A stretch of DNA of 64,000 nucleotides from Acidisarcina polymorpha (GTDB lineage Bacteria; Acidobacteriota; Terriglobia; Terriglobales; Acidobacteriaceae): positions 2,046,001 through 2,110,000 of the forward strand of contig NZ_CP030840.1 of the NCBI RefSeq assembly GCF_003330725.1, given 5' to 3'. The position numbers and the translations under genes were made by a program. Shown here piece by piece: positions 26,636-36,271 of the stretch (within the stretch, counting starts at the first letter, position 1; every line of letters starts with the position of its first letter). The notes below the pieces were generated by a model. It worked only from the letters and a program-made list of their open reading frames with translations. It was not told the origin of the DNA and ran no database searches.

Positions 26636-28171
26636 CTACTTGGCTGGCGGAGCGGCCTTTGCCGAGTAAACAAACTGCTGAACTTCCGTCGCTTCCTTGT
26701 CCACCTCAGCAAGATGTTCCGCCCGCAATCGCTGATAGACGTCAAATTCGGTCGAGGCCTGGCTCTTCTGTCCGACGTGAACATAATACTGAGCCAAACG
26801 ATAGTGAGCATCCGCAAGTTTGGGATCGACCTGCAAGGCCTGCGTGTACTCAGGCAATGCTTTCTCAGACTCATGCCCCTGGGTATAAAGAATGCCCAGC
26901 TGCAAGTGCGCCTCGGCAAGCTTAGGATCAAGGGCGACTGCTTTTTGGAGTAATGACTCGATCTGCGCATGCTCGGGGTTAGCTTCTTCCGCACCTTTTC
27001 CCTTCCACAAGCTCATAGCATAGTAGTATTGCGCGAGCCCGTTACTCGGCTGGAGTTCCGCGTAGCGGCGGAATCGTTCGATGACGTCTGCTGCCTGATT
27101 TGGCGAACTGTCGTACGCCTTTGCAAGAAAAAGATAGCAACGGGCATCTGAAGGATCGAGATCCGCGGCCGCCAAAAGAGACCTCACCGCCTCCTCGTAT
27201 TTTCCGCGCCAATAGAGGGCCATGCCCAAACCGATTCGCAGCCGGGGAGAGCTCGGATACCGTTCCGTAGCTTGCTGGAAAACCTCGATCGCCGGTCCGT
27301 AAGTCCGATGAAGAAGCAATTCGCTCCCCCAGGCAAACAGGTTGTCCTCGCTCGGATCCAGACGCGCGGCAGTCTCAAATTCCTTTGCCGCCTCCACGAA
27401 CTTGCCATCCTTCTCCTCGATCTGTCCCAGCAAATTATGTAGCTCACCGGTATTTTTCTCGAGAATCAGTCTTTGTACAACCAGCCTCGCTTCCGGAAGT
27501 TTTCCGATAAGAAGATCTGTCTGGGCGAGGTCGTAGCCATTGTCGTACGAGGTGGGTTGAAGACGCTGCGCCTCTTCAAGAAGGGGCTGTGCCTGAGCGA
27601 CCTTCCCGGTTTGGACGTAGAACTCGCCGAGGTTATGGTTCGCCTCGTAATCCCGGGAGCTAGCCCCGTGTGCCTTGAACAACTGGTCCCCTGCTAATTC
27701 CGGTTTTCCTGCGTGCGAGAGAGCCGCTGCAAGATTGGTCCTCGCTTCGGCTGAATTTGGCTTCAAGTGGACCGCCGCTTCCAGTTGTCCCACCGCCTTG
27801 TCATTCTGCGACTCGGCAGCGTAGACCAGGCCTAAGAGCTCATGAACCTCGTAGCTCTTTGGTGTCTTCGGTAGAAGAGCCTCTAAGAGAGCAGCGGCCT
27901 GGGCAAACTTGCCCGCATCATATTGAGCCACCGCTGATTGAAATTGCCGATCGAGCTGTTGCCCCGGCACTTCTGTCTGGCTGGAAGCGAACGCCATCCT
28001 CCCGAATGGAAGCAGAAAGGCGAGAACCGCAAGTACAGATCCGGAAGAAGTGGATCCGGCTGCTGGGCAAGTGGAATGCATCTTGTCGAGGAAAAATTGG
28101 GTAACCGCGTGCGACCGTGAGATACGGCTACTCTGTTTTTGCTGGAGCCGTAACCAAGGCCTGTTGCACAC
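26636..28171 (-). CDS. Exported TPR-repeat protein (paralogue of the one at 38.6-40.3 kb)
   Basis: A 511-residue protein with a hydrophobic export segment near 44-62 and about ten tetratricopeptide units from 75 to 490, for example AVGQLEAAVHLKPNSAEARTNLA near 125 and ALPEYTQALQVDPKLADAHYRLA near 440. TPRs form a scaffold for protein-protein contact. One segment (WGSELLLHRTYGPAIEVF near 300) is closely matched in the TPR protein at 38592-40277, so the two are paralogues that frame this block. The start is uncertain: GTG at 28171 has AGGTGGGG just upstream but puts 43 residues before the export segment; ATG at 28081 gives a normal signal peptide but lacks a ribosome site. Confidence 0.82.
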   Translation of the reverse strand: MCNRPWLRLQQKQSSRISRSHAVTQFFLDKMHSTCPAAGSTSSGSVLAVLAFLLPFGRMAFASSQTEVPGQQLDRQFQSAVAQYDAGKFAQAAALLEALLPKTPKSYEVHELLGLVYAAESQNDKAVGQLEAAVHLKPNSAEARTNLAAALSHAGKPELAGDQLFKAHGASSRDYEANHNLGEFYVQTGKVAQAQPLLEEAQRLQPTSYDNGYDLAQTDLLIGKLPEARLVVQRLILEKNTGELHNLLGQIEEKDGKFVEAAKEFETAARLDPSEDNLFAWGSELLLHRTYGPAIEVFQQATERYPSSPRLRIGLGMALYWRGKYEEAVRSLLAAADLDPSDARCYLFLAKAYDSSPNQAADVIERFRRYAELQPSNGLAQYYYAMSLWKGKGAEEANPEHAQIESLLQKAVALDPKLAEAHLQLGILYTQGHESEKALPEYTQALQVDPKLADAHYRLAQYYVHVGQKSQASTEFDVYQRLRAEHLAEVDKEATEVQQFVYSAKAAPPAK

Positions 28172-28212
28172 CGCCCCACCTCGAGATCAACACACCAACA
28201 AAATCCTACGCG

Positions 28213-28263
28213 AAACACCCCGGAAGGTCACTCCACCAAGTGTGGTGACCTTCCGGGGTGTTT
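28213..28263 (-). terminator. Strong intrinsic terminator after the TonB receptor gene
   Basis: AAACACCCCGGAAGGTCAC (28213-28231) and its exact reverse complement (28245-28263) form a 19-bp perfect stem with a 13-base loop, starting 20 bases after the receptor stop codon. The arm ends in A/T tracts. It separates the receptor transcript from the TPR gene that follows on the same strand. Confidence 0.85.
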
Positions 28264-28282
28264 TGCTTCAGTCGAATTGCAG

Positions 28283-31200
28283 TTAGTAGTACAACTTTAG
28301 AGCGAACTGGATCTGTCGCGGGTCGTAAGGAGCATCCCGGGTCGATCCGATTTCGCCAAAGCGTGAATCGGTAAAGTTGGTTGAGTTGGTAATCGCCACC
28401 ACGCCATTGCCGCCGAAGCCGGGAGCATTGAAGTTCGGGTGGTTGAGTATGTTAAAGAACTCAGCCCGGAACTGCATCGAGACCCGCTCCGTGACCTGGA
28501 AAGCTTTGAAGGCGGAGAGATCGAACTTCGTCACCCCAGGGGCCCTGAGAGTCTCAAGACCACCGCCCAGCGCAGCAAGCCCGTTCAACGGCACGCATCC
28601 AGATGGAGAATCCACTACAGGCACGGGGGCACCTGCTGTGCCTCCGAGCAAGCAAGGCTGTTGGAAGGCGGCTGGATTGCCAATCCAATTAAGTTTTCCG
28701 TTGGAGTCGGTGTGCAAACCGAGCTTCGCGCTTTGCCCCGGAACCAGCACGTCGTAGCAGCCGGTGCCGGCGCCTGATGTGGAGGGGCAGCTGAAGGTCA
28801 CAGGTTGGCCGCCCTCGAGGGTAGCGATCCAGTTCAGACTCCACCCTCCCACCGCTGAATTCGTCAGGGCGTTCGCATTACCCAGGAAGTGCTTGCCTTT
28901 GCCGAAGGGCAGCTCATACCCGCCGCTGGCGTGGAAGACATTCCGTATATCGAAGTCGGCAGGACCCCAATCGTACTTGATCCCGGCGCCCGGTACATAA
29001 GGAGCACGGTAGCCGCCATTGTTGCCGCCGTTGAGCAAGTCGCCGGCATCGGAGAGCGTCTTTGAGAAGGTGTAAGTGAAGAGGTAACTCAACCCATTCA
29101 CGGCCTGCTGCTCCAGAGTAAGCAGACCGCCGTTATAGATGCTCCTGCCGATTGTTCGTTGGTAGCTTCCACCATGGCCGAAATCGGGAAATGGCACAAA
29201 GTTCGAGGTGCTTGCGTTTGCCGGCAGTAGTTGGCTCACCTGGTTGTTCCCAATCCCGGTCTGAAGATTGGTGCCGTTCGTCAAGACATAGGCAGCCTGA
29301 ATCGAAAGCGTCCGGGTAACCGCATATTGCAGGGCAAAGTTAGAACTCAGCGTGCGAGGAGTCTTGTAGTTGAACTGAAGTCCCTGCAGACCCAAGCCCG
29401 AAGCATCCACTGCTAGAGGCGTGAAGCCGATGCAAGAGAATCCGGAAGAGAGCGTCGCCGTGCCGCCTGGACCGGCAGTCCCGCATCCCGCCCAGGGAGT
29501 GCTGGCGCTAATCGGAGTGACGCTGGGGACGTAACCAGGCAAATTCGCCTGCGAGTAGTTGAAGTTGAAGACGAAGGGATAGTTCTCGCCGATATTCGGT
29601 CCGTAACCCTGATTTTCAAAGGCGTTATAGGAGAATCCGAATCCGCCGCGCGCCACCAGCCTTGGTGTGGCCTGATAGGCAAAGCCTAGACGCGGCGCAA
29701 AGTTGGTCTTCTGCGTCTGATACAGTCCTTTGCCGTATCGGTCTGTCTCCTCCAGCGCAATGCCATCTTTCGCCAGAAGATCGAGGAAGCCACTGCCATT
29801 GAGCGCGGGGTTGTTGGCTGTTGAAGACAGGCTTCGATCGTCTTTCCCTGTCGCCGGGATCAGGTACGTCGGGACCCCGTTTGGCGGTCCGTCCTGCACG
29901 AAATTGGCTTGACCGCCGTTCGCTTCTCCGATCGGCCCGAAGTAGTCCCAGCGCAACCCTAGGTTGAGCGTCAGCTTCTGATTGACCTTCCAGTCGTCCT
30001 GAAAGTAGGCCGCGAAGTAGTTCCTGACGTCGTAGGTCTTGTTGATGTTGGAGGCTTGCACCTGATCGGAGCCGCCAACGTAATTGACTCCATTCGGAAC
30101 CGTCGCCAGCTCTGGAACCAGGAGGAATTGTCCTTTGCCGGTCGCCCCGCCGCCGACGTTGGGGATATCAGTAAAGCTGACCGAGCTGCTGTTTGAGTTA
30201 TAGCTGAAGGTGCCGCGCGAGTATGCCGGCTGGAGGGTCGAAAACTTGACGTGCTGATATTCGATACCGGTCTTGAAACTGTGGCTGCCGTAAATCTTGG
30301 TGAAATCGTCCGTGATCTGCAGCGTCTGGCTGACTTCGTCCGAAGGCAGATAAGAGTTGCTGCCCAGGGTCGACAGTCCGCTGATTGAGATGGCTGGGAG
30401 TCCACCGTTCTCCGAAACCTGGGGAATTCCCTGAATGCCAAACTGTGCAGGAATTCCAAGGGTGCTGCCCACCGGACCGTACCGGGTGGTATGAAGATGG
30501 TTAAATCCACCGTGGATTACGTTAATGGTGCTCGGGGTGAACACGTGCGTGTAGCCCGCGACCGCTTGATCCGACTTTGCCGACTGATTGCCCTCCTGAA
30601 AGCCGCCGCCATCAGCGATGCCGCCAAATGGTCCAGGAATCAGGTTGGGATCGTCTTCGTAACTGAACCGAACGAATACCTGATCTTTCGCGCTCGGATC
30701 ATAGTCTCCGCGAACGTCGAACTGGTTGCGATGCTCGTACAGGTTCGGACTCGATCCGAAATTCGACGAGACGCCAGCGCTGGTCGGGTTGGGGAAGAGG
30801 TTCAGCAGCTTGATGGCATTCGGATCCAGCCGGCCCCCTGGAAGCTGATTCAAATCGGGGCAGGCTGCCAGAGAATAGCTCGCCGTGCCTGGCCCGCAGG
30901 CAGCGCTAAATGGGTCCCGAACGTATCCAGTAGTGGGGGCAACGATGCCGGAGACTGGGTCCACAACTCCCTTCGTGACTGCCCGGGTCGTGGCCGGATC
31001 CAGAATCACACCGCCCGGTATCTGCCGGCCAAGCGCGTCGGCGCGTGGCGCACCCGTAATGATGTCGGCAAGGTTGGTGTAGTTGCTGCTGCGCTCGGCC
31101 ACGGTCGGAACCGTAACGCCGGACTGGGTGTTGCCCTGCACTCTCCGCAGACCCTCGTAATCCCCGAAGAAGAAGATCTTGTTCTTGAGAATCGGACCGC

Positions 31201-32110
31201 CGATCGATGCGCCAAACTGGTTCTGGCGCAGCTCGCCCTTGGGAATGCCCTGGTTGTCTTCAAACCAATCAGCAGCATCCAGCTTGTCGTTGCGGAAGAA
31301 CTCCCAGACCGCGCCGTGAATGCTATTGGTGCCGGACTTGATCGTCGCATTCAGGACAGCGCCCGCCGAGCGCCCGAATTCGGCGCTAAAGTCGGCAGTC
31401 TGCACCTTGAACTCTTGAATCGCGTCAACCGGCGGAAGAATGACGAAGTTCGTCCCATTCAAAAAGTCAACCGCGTTGGAGTTGTTGTCGATGCCATCCA
31501 GCAGGTAGTTGTTCTGCGCAGGACGCAATCCGTTGGCAGAAAAAGCGCCTGAGGCGGAGTTGCCGCGGGTGTCGGCTTGCGGAGTATTCACGCCGGCGCC
31601 GAGCTGCGCGAGAAACGTAAAGTTGCGCCCGTTCAGTGGCAGGCTGTTTACGCTTCTTTCGCCAATGACCTGGCCTACGGACGCGTCGTCGGCCTGCAAC
31701 TGTGGCGGCGCGGTGGTCACTTCGACCGTCTCGGTCGCAGCGCCAGTCTTGAGCTGCACATCCACTTGCAGATGCTGGCTGACCGACACGCTCAGATGCT
31801 GCTGGGTTGTGGTGGAAAAGCCGGGAGCGGTCACCGATACGGAGTAATTGCCGATCCTCACCGGAGAGAAACTGTATTCGCCGCTGCTGTTCGTACTCGC
31901 TTCGAGGGTCAAGCCCTGGTCGATATTCAGGAGCGTCACCTTCGCGCTCGGAACCACGGCGCCGGTAGGATCGGTCACCGTTCCTGCAATCGAGCCTTCA
32001 TCGACCTGTCCAAAAACCCGCTGCCCTTGCGCCAAAAGCAGGCAGAGACACGCCGCGGCGAGAAAGCCTCTAGTTTGCCACCAATTTTTAATATTGCGAC
32101 CACAGCCCAT
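28283..32110 (-). CDS. Oar-like TonB-dependent receptor with carboxypeptidase-regulatory domain
   Basis: A 1275-residue outer-membrane protein. Signal peptide (about 1-34), then a CarboxypepD_reg/Ig-like domain (GSIAGTVTDPTGAVVPSAKV, about 38-120), a plug domain (about 130-250, with LPLNGRNFTFLAQL and the YLLDGIDNNSNAVDFL signature), and a long beta-barrel to the C-terminus, which ends in alternating aromatic residues (QIQFALKLYY), the usual outer-membrane assembly signal. Receptors of this type are the large, expanded family of Acidobacteriota and are thought to import or bind oligosaccharides or other polymers; the ligand cannot be read. A promoter with a LacI-type operator lies upstream and a perfect terminator downstream, so it is probably transcribed alone and induced by a sugar. 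Confidence 0.95.
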   Translation of the reverse strand: MGCGRNIKNWWQTRGFLAAACLCLLLAQGQRVFGQVDEGSIAGTVTDPTGAVVPSAKVTLLNIDQGLTLEASTNSSGEYSFSPVRIGNYSVSVTAPGFSTTTQQHLSVSVSQHLQVDVQLKTGAATETVEVTTAPPQLQADDASVGQVIGERSVNSLPLNGRNFTFLAQLGAGVNTPQADTRGNSASGAFSANGLRPAQNNYLLDGIDNNSNAVDFLNGTNFVILPPVDAIQEFKVQTADFSAEFGRSAGAVLNATIKSGTNSIHGAVWEFFRNDKLDAADWFEDNQGIPKGELRQNQFGASIGGPILKNKIFFFGDYEGLRRVQGNTQSGVTVPTVAERSSNYTNLADIITGAPRADALGRQIPGGVILDPATTRAVTKGVVDPVSGIVAPTTGYVRDPFSAACGPGTASYSLAACPDLNQLPGGRLDPNAIKLLNLFPNPTSAGVSSNFGSSPNLYEHRNQFDVRGDYDPSAKDQVFVRFSYEDDPNLIPGPFGGIADGGGFQEGNQSAKSDQAVAGYTHVFTPSTINVIHGGFNHLHTTRYGPVGSTLGIPAQFGIQGIPQVSENGGLPAISISGLSTLGSNSYLPSDEVSQTLQITDDFTKIYGSHSFKTGIEYQHVKFSTLQPAYSRGTFSYNSNSSSVSFTDIPNVGGGATGKGQFLLVPELATVPNGVNYVGGSDQVQASNINKTYDVRNYFAAYFQDDWKVNQKLTLNLGLRWDYFGPIGEANGGQANFVQDGPPNGVPTYLIPATGKDDRSLSSTANNPALNGSGFLDLLAKDGIALEETDRYGKGLYQTQKTNFAPRLGFAYQATPRLVARGGFGFSYNAFENQGYGPNIGENYPFVFNFNYSQANLPGYVPSVTPISASTPWAGCGTAGPGGTATLSSGFSCIGFTPLAVDASGLGLQGLQFNYKTPRTLSSNFALQYAVTRTLSIQAAYVLTNGTNLQTGIGNNQVSQLLPANASTSNFVPFPDFGHGGSYQRTIGRSIYNGGLLTLEQQAVNGLSYLFTYTFSKTLSDAGDLLNGGNNGGYRAPYVPGAGIKYDWGPADFDIRNVFHASGGYELPFGKGKHFLGNANALTNSAVGGWSLNWIATLEGGQPVTFSCPSTSGAGTGCYDVLVPGQSAKLGLHTDSNGKLNWIGNPAAFQQPCLLGGTAGAPVPVVDSPSGCVPLNGLAALGGGLETLRAPGVTKFDLSAFKAFQVTERVSMQFRAEFFNILNHPNFNAPGFGGNGVVAITNSTNFTDSRFGEIGSTRDAPYDPRQIQFALKLYY

Positions 32111-32202
32111 GGGAATGCCTCCAAACTCTTACGCCATGGCGCTTCTTTCAAACCATGGTCGGCGCGCGGACTCCAAAATCGCCGCGCTGATTCGTTTTTC
32201 TA

Positions 32203-32214
32203 GTAACCGGTTAC
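32203..32214. promoter_or_regulatory. LacI/GalR-type operator of the TonB receptor gene
   Basis: GTAACCGGTTAC is a perfect 12-bp palindrome with the central CG step typical of LacI-family operators. It lies about 10-20 bases downstream of the predicted transcription start of the receptor gene, a position suited to repression. Confidence 0.72.
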
Positions 32215-32231
32215 ATGTGTGCCGGAATGAA

Positions 32232-32261
32232 GATATAGAACAGCGTAAGAACCTTTGTCAA
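32232..32261 (-). promoter_or_regulatory. Sigma-70 type promoter of the TonB receptor gene
   Basis: On the minus strand a consensus -35 TTGACA (32256-32261) is followed after 18 bases by TATATC (32232-32237) as -10. Predicted start of transcription is near 32225, giving a leader of about 115 bases that includes the LacI-type operator. Confidence 0.65.
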
Positions 32262-32338
32262 TCAAAAGTTGTAGATCGCGAGCACCCGCTAGTACCGTTT
32301 GAGGAACACGCGGTATTCGGATTCTGATCGAACTGCGC

Positions 32339-35300
32339 GTGCCGCTGCCCTTTGGGGCTACGTGGTGCATAATGCTAGCATTCAATCACTTGGCCGACGA
32401 CACGAAATCCGTGGGAATGGCGCGTCCTCACAACAGCAAAAGCCAACTCCTCTCAAGGCGGGCCATTCTCAAAAGCATGGGACTGACGCCATTGCTCCTG
32501 CGGCCGTCCCCCCTTTTTGGATCTTCGCTGCTCTTCGACAGCCACATCAACTCGAACTTCGCCCGAGGCCAGGATTTTGCCTTCGCCGATGCCCGGCTCA
32601 TCCCCCACTATCCCGCGAAGTCTCCACTGGCGGCGGTGCTCCGCCTGGTTTCACCAGGATTGGACGAGTACCCTACCGAAAAATATGTTTCCGAAATAAT
32701 GCCCGCTTTTCAGCAATGGGGTCAAGCTCTCCGGCAATCGCTAAGTGACTTGTCGGCGCTTGCCCGGTGTTTGGATCCGCAGATCGAAGCCTCCACACTG
32801 ATTCCTCGCAGAGAGACGACGCTTCGCTCGGACGGGGCGATAACCGTCCTCAGGAGAGAGTTTGGCGACGAGGTCCTCGCCGGAGACGAACGCTTTCTTG
32901 CGGCGATCCAAGCCTGGGTCAGGCCGATTTCCCGGGTGGAAACAGCGGCCTTCGAAGCTACGGCCATCGAAGAAATGTCGTCAGAGCCATTAACCGTCAG
33001 CCTTGTTATTCGATACGATATTGTCGCAAGCGATAATAAAGGCCAGCGCGAAGAACGGATCGGCTCCTGGCGCACCGAGTGGTATCGCAATCCAGAGGGA
33101 ACCTGGAAAGCTAGGCGATGGGTAGCCGGAGAAGAGACGCACAGTGTCGCTCGAGGGCCGGTTTTCCTGGATGTAACGGCCCAGGCAATGGGCAGTACGG
33201 CATCATATCTATCCCAGTTGCTTCGCGGCTCAGACTACTGGCGGACCGTCCTTGACGGTGCAAGCGGCATTGACGTTTATGGCAACAATGGCGTAGCTGC
33301 CGGCGACTACGACAACGACGGATTCGACGATCTCTACATTTGTCAGCCGGCCGGATTGCCGAACCGGCTGTACCGCAATCGCGGCGACGGCACCTTCGAA
33401 GATGTCACTGAAAAGGCTGGGGTCGGTGTTCTGGATAATTGCTCATGCGCCTTGTTCGCCGACTTCGAAAATAAGGGCTTACAGGATCTGTTGGTCGTAG
33501 GGGGTAGTGGGCCCTTGCTCTTCCTGAATCAAGGAAACGGCACGTTCTCGATGAAGCCGGACGCCTTCCAGTTCAAGAATCCACCCCAGGGGACCTTCAC
33601 CCATGCGGCAGTCGCCGACTACGACGGCGACGGGCGGCTGGATGTTTATTTTTGCTTATATTCCTACTACCTTGGCCTGGATCAATATCACTATCCTGTC
33701 CCATACTTCGACGCCAGGAATGGTCCTCCGAATTTTCTCTTCCACAACCAGGGAAACTCAACCTTTGTCGATCGAACCGAAGCTGCAGGGTTGAACGCGG
33801 AAAACGATCGCTATAGTTTCGCCTGTTCGTGGGGCAGTTCGGGTGCAAAAGGCCTGCCCGACCTGTTCGTCGCCAACGACTTCGGACGGGCCAACCTCTA
33901 TCGCAACAATGGGAACGGGAGCTTTACCGCCGTCTCCAGAGAGGCCCATGTGCAGGATGTGGGTGCCGGAATGAGCGCCACCTGGTGCGACTTCGATAAC
34001 GACGGAAATCAGGACATTTACGCCGCCAACATGTGGTCGTCGGCAGGCCAGAGGGTTTCGGCACAGAGCCCCTTCCACGAAAAGGCCACGCCTGAGCTCC
34101 AGGCGCTATACCGGCGGCACGCACGAGGAAATGCGCTCTACCGGAACCAAGGCAATGGAGAGTTCCGTAACGTGAGCGAGCAGTCTGGGGTTGAAATGGG
34201 CCGCTGGTCGTGGTCATCCGACTTCTGGGACTTCGATCATGATGGCTGGTCAGATCTCTACATCGCCAACGGGTACATATCTGCGCGCGAAGACAGCGAT
34301 CTTGCAAGCTTTTTCTGGCGGCAGGTGGTCGCCAAATCGCCCGAGGACTCCACGTCATCGCCGGCCTACGAACGAGGCTGGCAAGCTCTCAACGAGCTGA
34401 TTCGATCCGATACTTCGTGGAACGGATACGAGAGGAATGTGTTGTACGCCAACAACCGTGATGGTACGTTCTCGGAGGTTTCAGGCGCAGTCGGCTTGAA
34501 TTTTCCTGAGGACGCCCGTTCGTTCGCACTCGCCGATCTCGATCATGATGGGCGGCTTGAGGTCATCCTCAAGAATCGAAATGCTCCTCAGCTGCGGATC
34601 CTGCACAATGTCATGACAGACCTTGGCGGCTCGGTTGCCTTCCGTTTGCGTGGGACGAAGAGTAACCGGGATGCCATCGGGACTGCAGTCACCGTCGAGG
34701 CTGGCAGCCTCCGCCAAACGAAGTATCTGCAATCGGGATCTGGATTTCTCGCCCAGCACTCCAAAGAGCTCTTTTTTGGAGTCGGAAAGTTTGACCAGCC
34801 CGTCCAAGCCACCATACGTTGGCCGAGCGGCCTGACACAGAAGTTCGAGCAATTGCCCATCAACCACCGGATCGAGATTGAGGAGGGCGCAGTCCGCTTT
34901 GTGGCTAAGCCTTTCAGCGCTGCGCCACCCGCCTTTGCCCAAGCAGGCTCGGCTCCGGACACACAGTCTCTGCCAACTCAGATCGAGACCTGGCTCATCG
35001 AACCCCTCCTCGCACCCGGGTTTTCTCTTCCCGATCTCGCGGGTAATACGCGGGAACTCCGCTCTTTCCGGGGCGGCCTGGTCTTACTGCACTTCTGGTC
35101 CACAACCGCGCCCCTCTGTCGCGACCAGCTGAGACTTCTCCATCAAAACCTGCCGGCCTTCACCGCCAGCCAACTCAGCATCGCTGCCATCAACGTCGAC
35201 GACGCGGCAAACAATCAGGTAGCACACTCCTACGCGACCCAGCAGAGCTTTCCTTTCCCGATCCTGTTTGCGACCGAAGAGGTAGCCGGTATTTACAACA

Positions 35301-36259
35301 TCATCTATCGCTATCTCTTCGATCGGCGCCGTGATCTGGCCATTCCGACTTCTCTCCTCCTGAATGAAGAGGGGATGATCGTGAAGGTCTATCAAGGACC
35401 ACTCAATCCTGGCCGCGTGCTTGCGGATGTGAGGGAGGTTCCCAAGACGGCGGCAGAACGCGTACAAAAGGCACTGCCTTTTGCGGGAACTCTCTACCAG
35501 GGAAGCTTCCAGCGCAACGATTTCACCTACGGCGTGGCGATGTTCCAGCATGGCTACCTCGAGCAGGCAGCAGAGTCCTTTCAGCAGGTCATCGCCGCCA
35601 AGCCGGACAACGCCGAGGGTTATTACAACCTGGGCACTCTCAACCTCAGAAGGAATGATTTGCCGCAGGCGCGCCACTACCTCGAAGAGACCGTAAAGCT
35701 GCGCCCGAATTACCCCGAAGCATGGAATAACCTCGGCATGATCGCCGCTCAGGAGGGGCAACCGGACGAGGCTATCCAGAACCTTCAGCACTCCATCGAT
35801 CTGAGGCCCGGCTATTCCATCGCACTCTTGAACTTAGGAAACGTGTATCGCCGCCAAGGGTCCTTTGCGAAGGCGCAGGATTGTTTGAGTCGCGCACTTG
35901 AGATCCAACCCGATGATCCCGAGGTCAATTACAGCCTGGGAATGTTTTATGCCCAGCAAAACCAGCCGCGACAAGCGTCGAACTACCTTGAAAAAGCGAT
36001 AAGCCTGCGCCCCGACTATGCCGAAGCTCTCAACAATCTTGGCGTTCTCTTCGTGCGCGAGCAGGACTATACAAAGGCCGAGGAAGAGTTCAAGACCTGC
36101 ATTCGCACGGTACCCGCCTTTGATCAGTCTTATCTCAACCTGGCTCGCCTGTATGTGTTGCAAAAAGACACCGAAAAGGCCAAGGCAGTGTTGAACGAAC
36201 TTCTCACCCTCCAGCCTCACAATGCTGCGGCCGCACAGGCTATGGCAATTCTGAAATAA
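32339..36259 (+). CDS. FG-GAP / ASPIC-UnbV protein fused to a thioredoxin-like domain and TPR repeats
   Basis: A 1306-residue exported fusion. After a Tat-like signal (LSRRAILKSMG near 40) comes an unassigned domain (about 70-290), then FG-GAP/VCBS beta-propeller repeats with calcium-binding D-x-D-x-D-G loops (AGDYDNDGFDDLY near 322, VADYDGDGRLDVY near 425, CDFDNDGNQDIY near 550, FWDFDHDGWSDLY near 632, LADLDHDGRLEV near 735), an ASPIC/UnbV domain (about 765-850), a TlpA/AhpC-type thioredoxin fold (about 885-1030) and six or so TPRs (1055-1300). The thioredoxin motif reads FWSTTAPLCR, so the first active-site Cys is Ala. Start unresolved: candidates at 32339, 32372 (ATG) and 32417 (ATG before the Tat motif). 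Another FG-GAP gene follows after 12 bases. Confidence 0.88.
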   Translation: MPLPFGATWCIMLAFNHLADDTKSVGMARPHNSKSQLLSRRAILKSMGLTPLLLRPSPLFGSSLLFDSHINSNFARGQDFAFADARLIPHYPAKSPLAAVLRLVSPGLDEYPTEKYVSEIMPAFQQWGQALRQSLSDLSALARCLDPQIEASTLIPRRETTLRSDGAITVLRREFGDEVLAGDERFLAAIQAWVRPISRVETAAFEATAIEEMSSEPLTVSLVIRYDIVASDNKGQREERIGSWRTEWYRNPEGTWKARRWVAGEETHSVARGPVFLDVTAQAMGSTASYLSQLLRGSDYWRTVLDGASGIDVYGNNGVAAGDYDNDGFDDLYICQPAGLPNRLYRNRGDGTFEDVTEKAGVGVLDNCSCALFADFENKGLQDLLVVGGSGPLLFLNQGNGTFSMKPDAFQFKNPPQGTFTHAAVADYDGDGRLDVYFCLYSYYLGLDQYHYPVPYFDARNGPPNFLFHNQGNSTFVDRTEAAGLNAENDRYSFACSWGSSGAKGLPDLFVANDFGRANLYRNNGNGSFTAVSREAHVQDVGAGMSATWCDFDNDGNQDIYAANMWSSAGQRVSAQSPFHEKATPELQALYRRHARGNALYRNQGNGEFRNVSEQSGVEMGRWSWSSDFWDFDHDGWSDLYIANGYISAREDSDLASFFWRQVVAKSPEDSTSSPAYERGWQALNELIRSDTSWNGYERNVLYANNRDGTFSEVSGAVGLNFPEDARSFALADLDHDGRLEVILKNRNAPQLRILHNVMTDLGGSVAFRLRGTKSNRDAIGTAVTVEAGSLRQTKYLQSGSGFLAQHSKELFFGVGKFDQPVQATIRWPSGLTQKFEQLPINHRIEIEEGAVRFVAKPFSAAPPAFAQAGSAPDTQSLPTQIETWLIEPLLAPGFSLPDLAGNTRELRSFRGGLVLLHFWSTTAPLCRDQLRLLHQNLPAFTASQLSIAAINVDDAANNQVAHSYATQQSFPFPILFATEEVAGIYNIIYRYLFDRRRDLAIPTSLLLNEEGMIVKVYQGPLNPGRVLADVREVPKTAAERVQKALPFAGTLYQGSFQRNDFTYGVAMFQHGYLEQAAESFQQVIAAKPDNAEGYYNLGTLNLRRNDLPQARHYLEETVKLRPNYPEAWNNLGMIAAQEGQPDEAIQNLQHSIDLRPGYSIALLNLGNVYRRQGSFAKAQDCLSRALEIQPDDPEVNYSLGMFYAQQNQPRQASNYLEKAISLRPDYAEALNNLGVLFVREQDYTKAEEEFKTCIRTVPAFDQSYLNLARLYVLQKDTEKAKAVLNELLTLQPHNAAAAQAMAILK

Positions 36260-36271
36260 TCATCCCAATCT

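Noticed and set aside
30491-31552. 353-residue open frame on the plus strand
   Set aside because: It lies wholly antisense to the TonB receptor gene, whose domains are unmistakable, and has no recognisable product.
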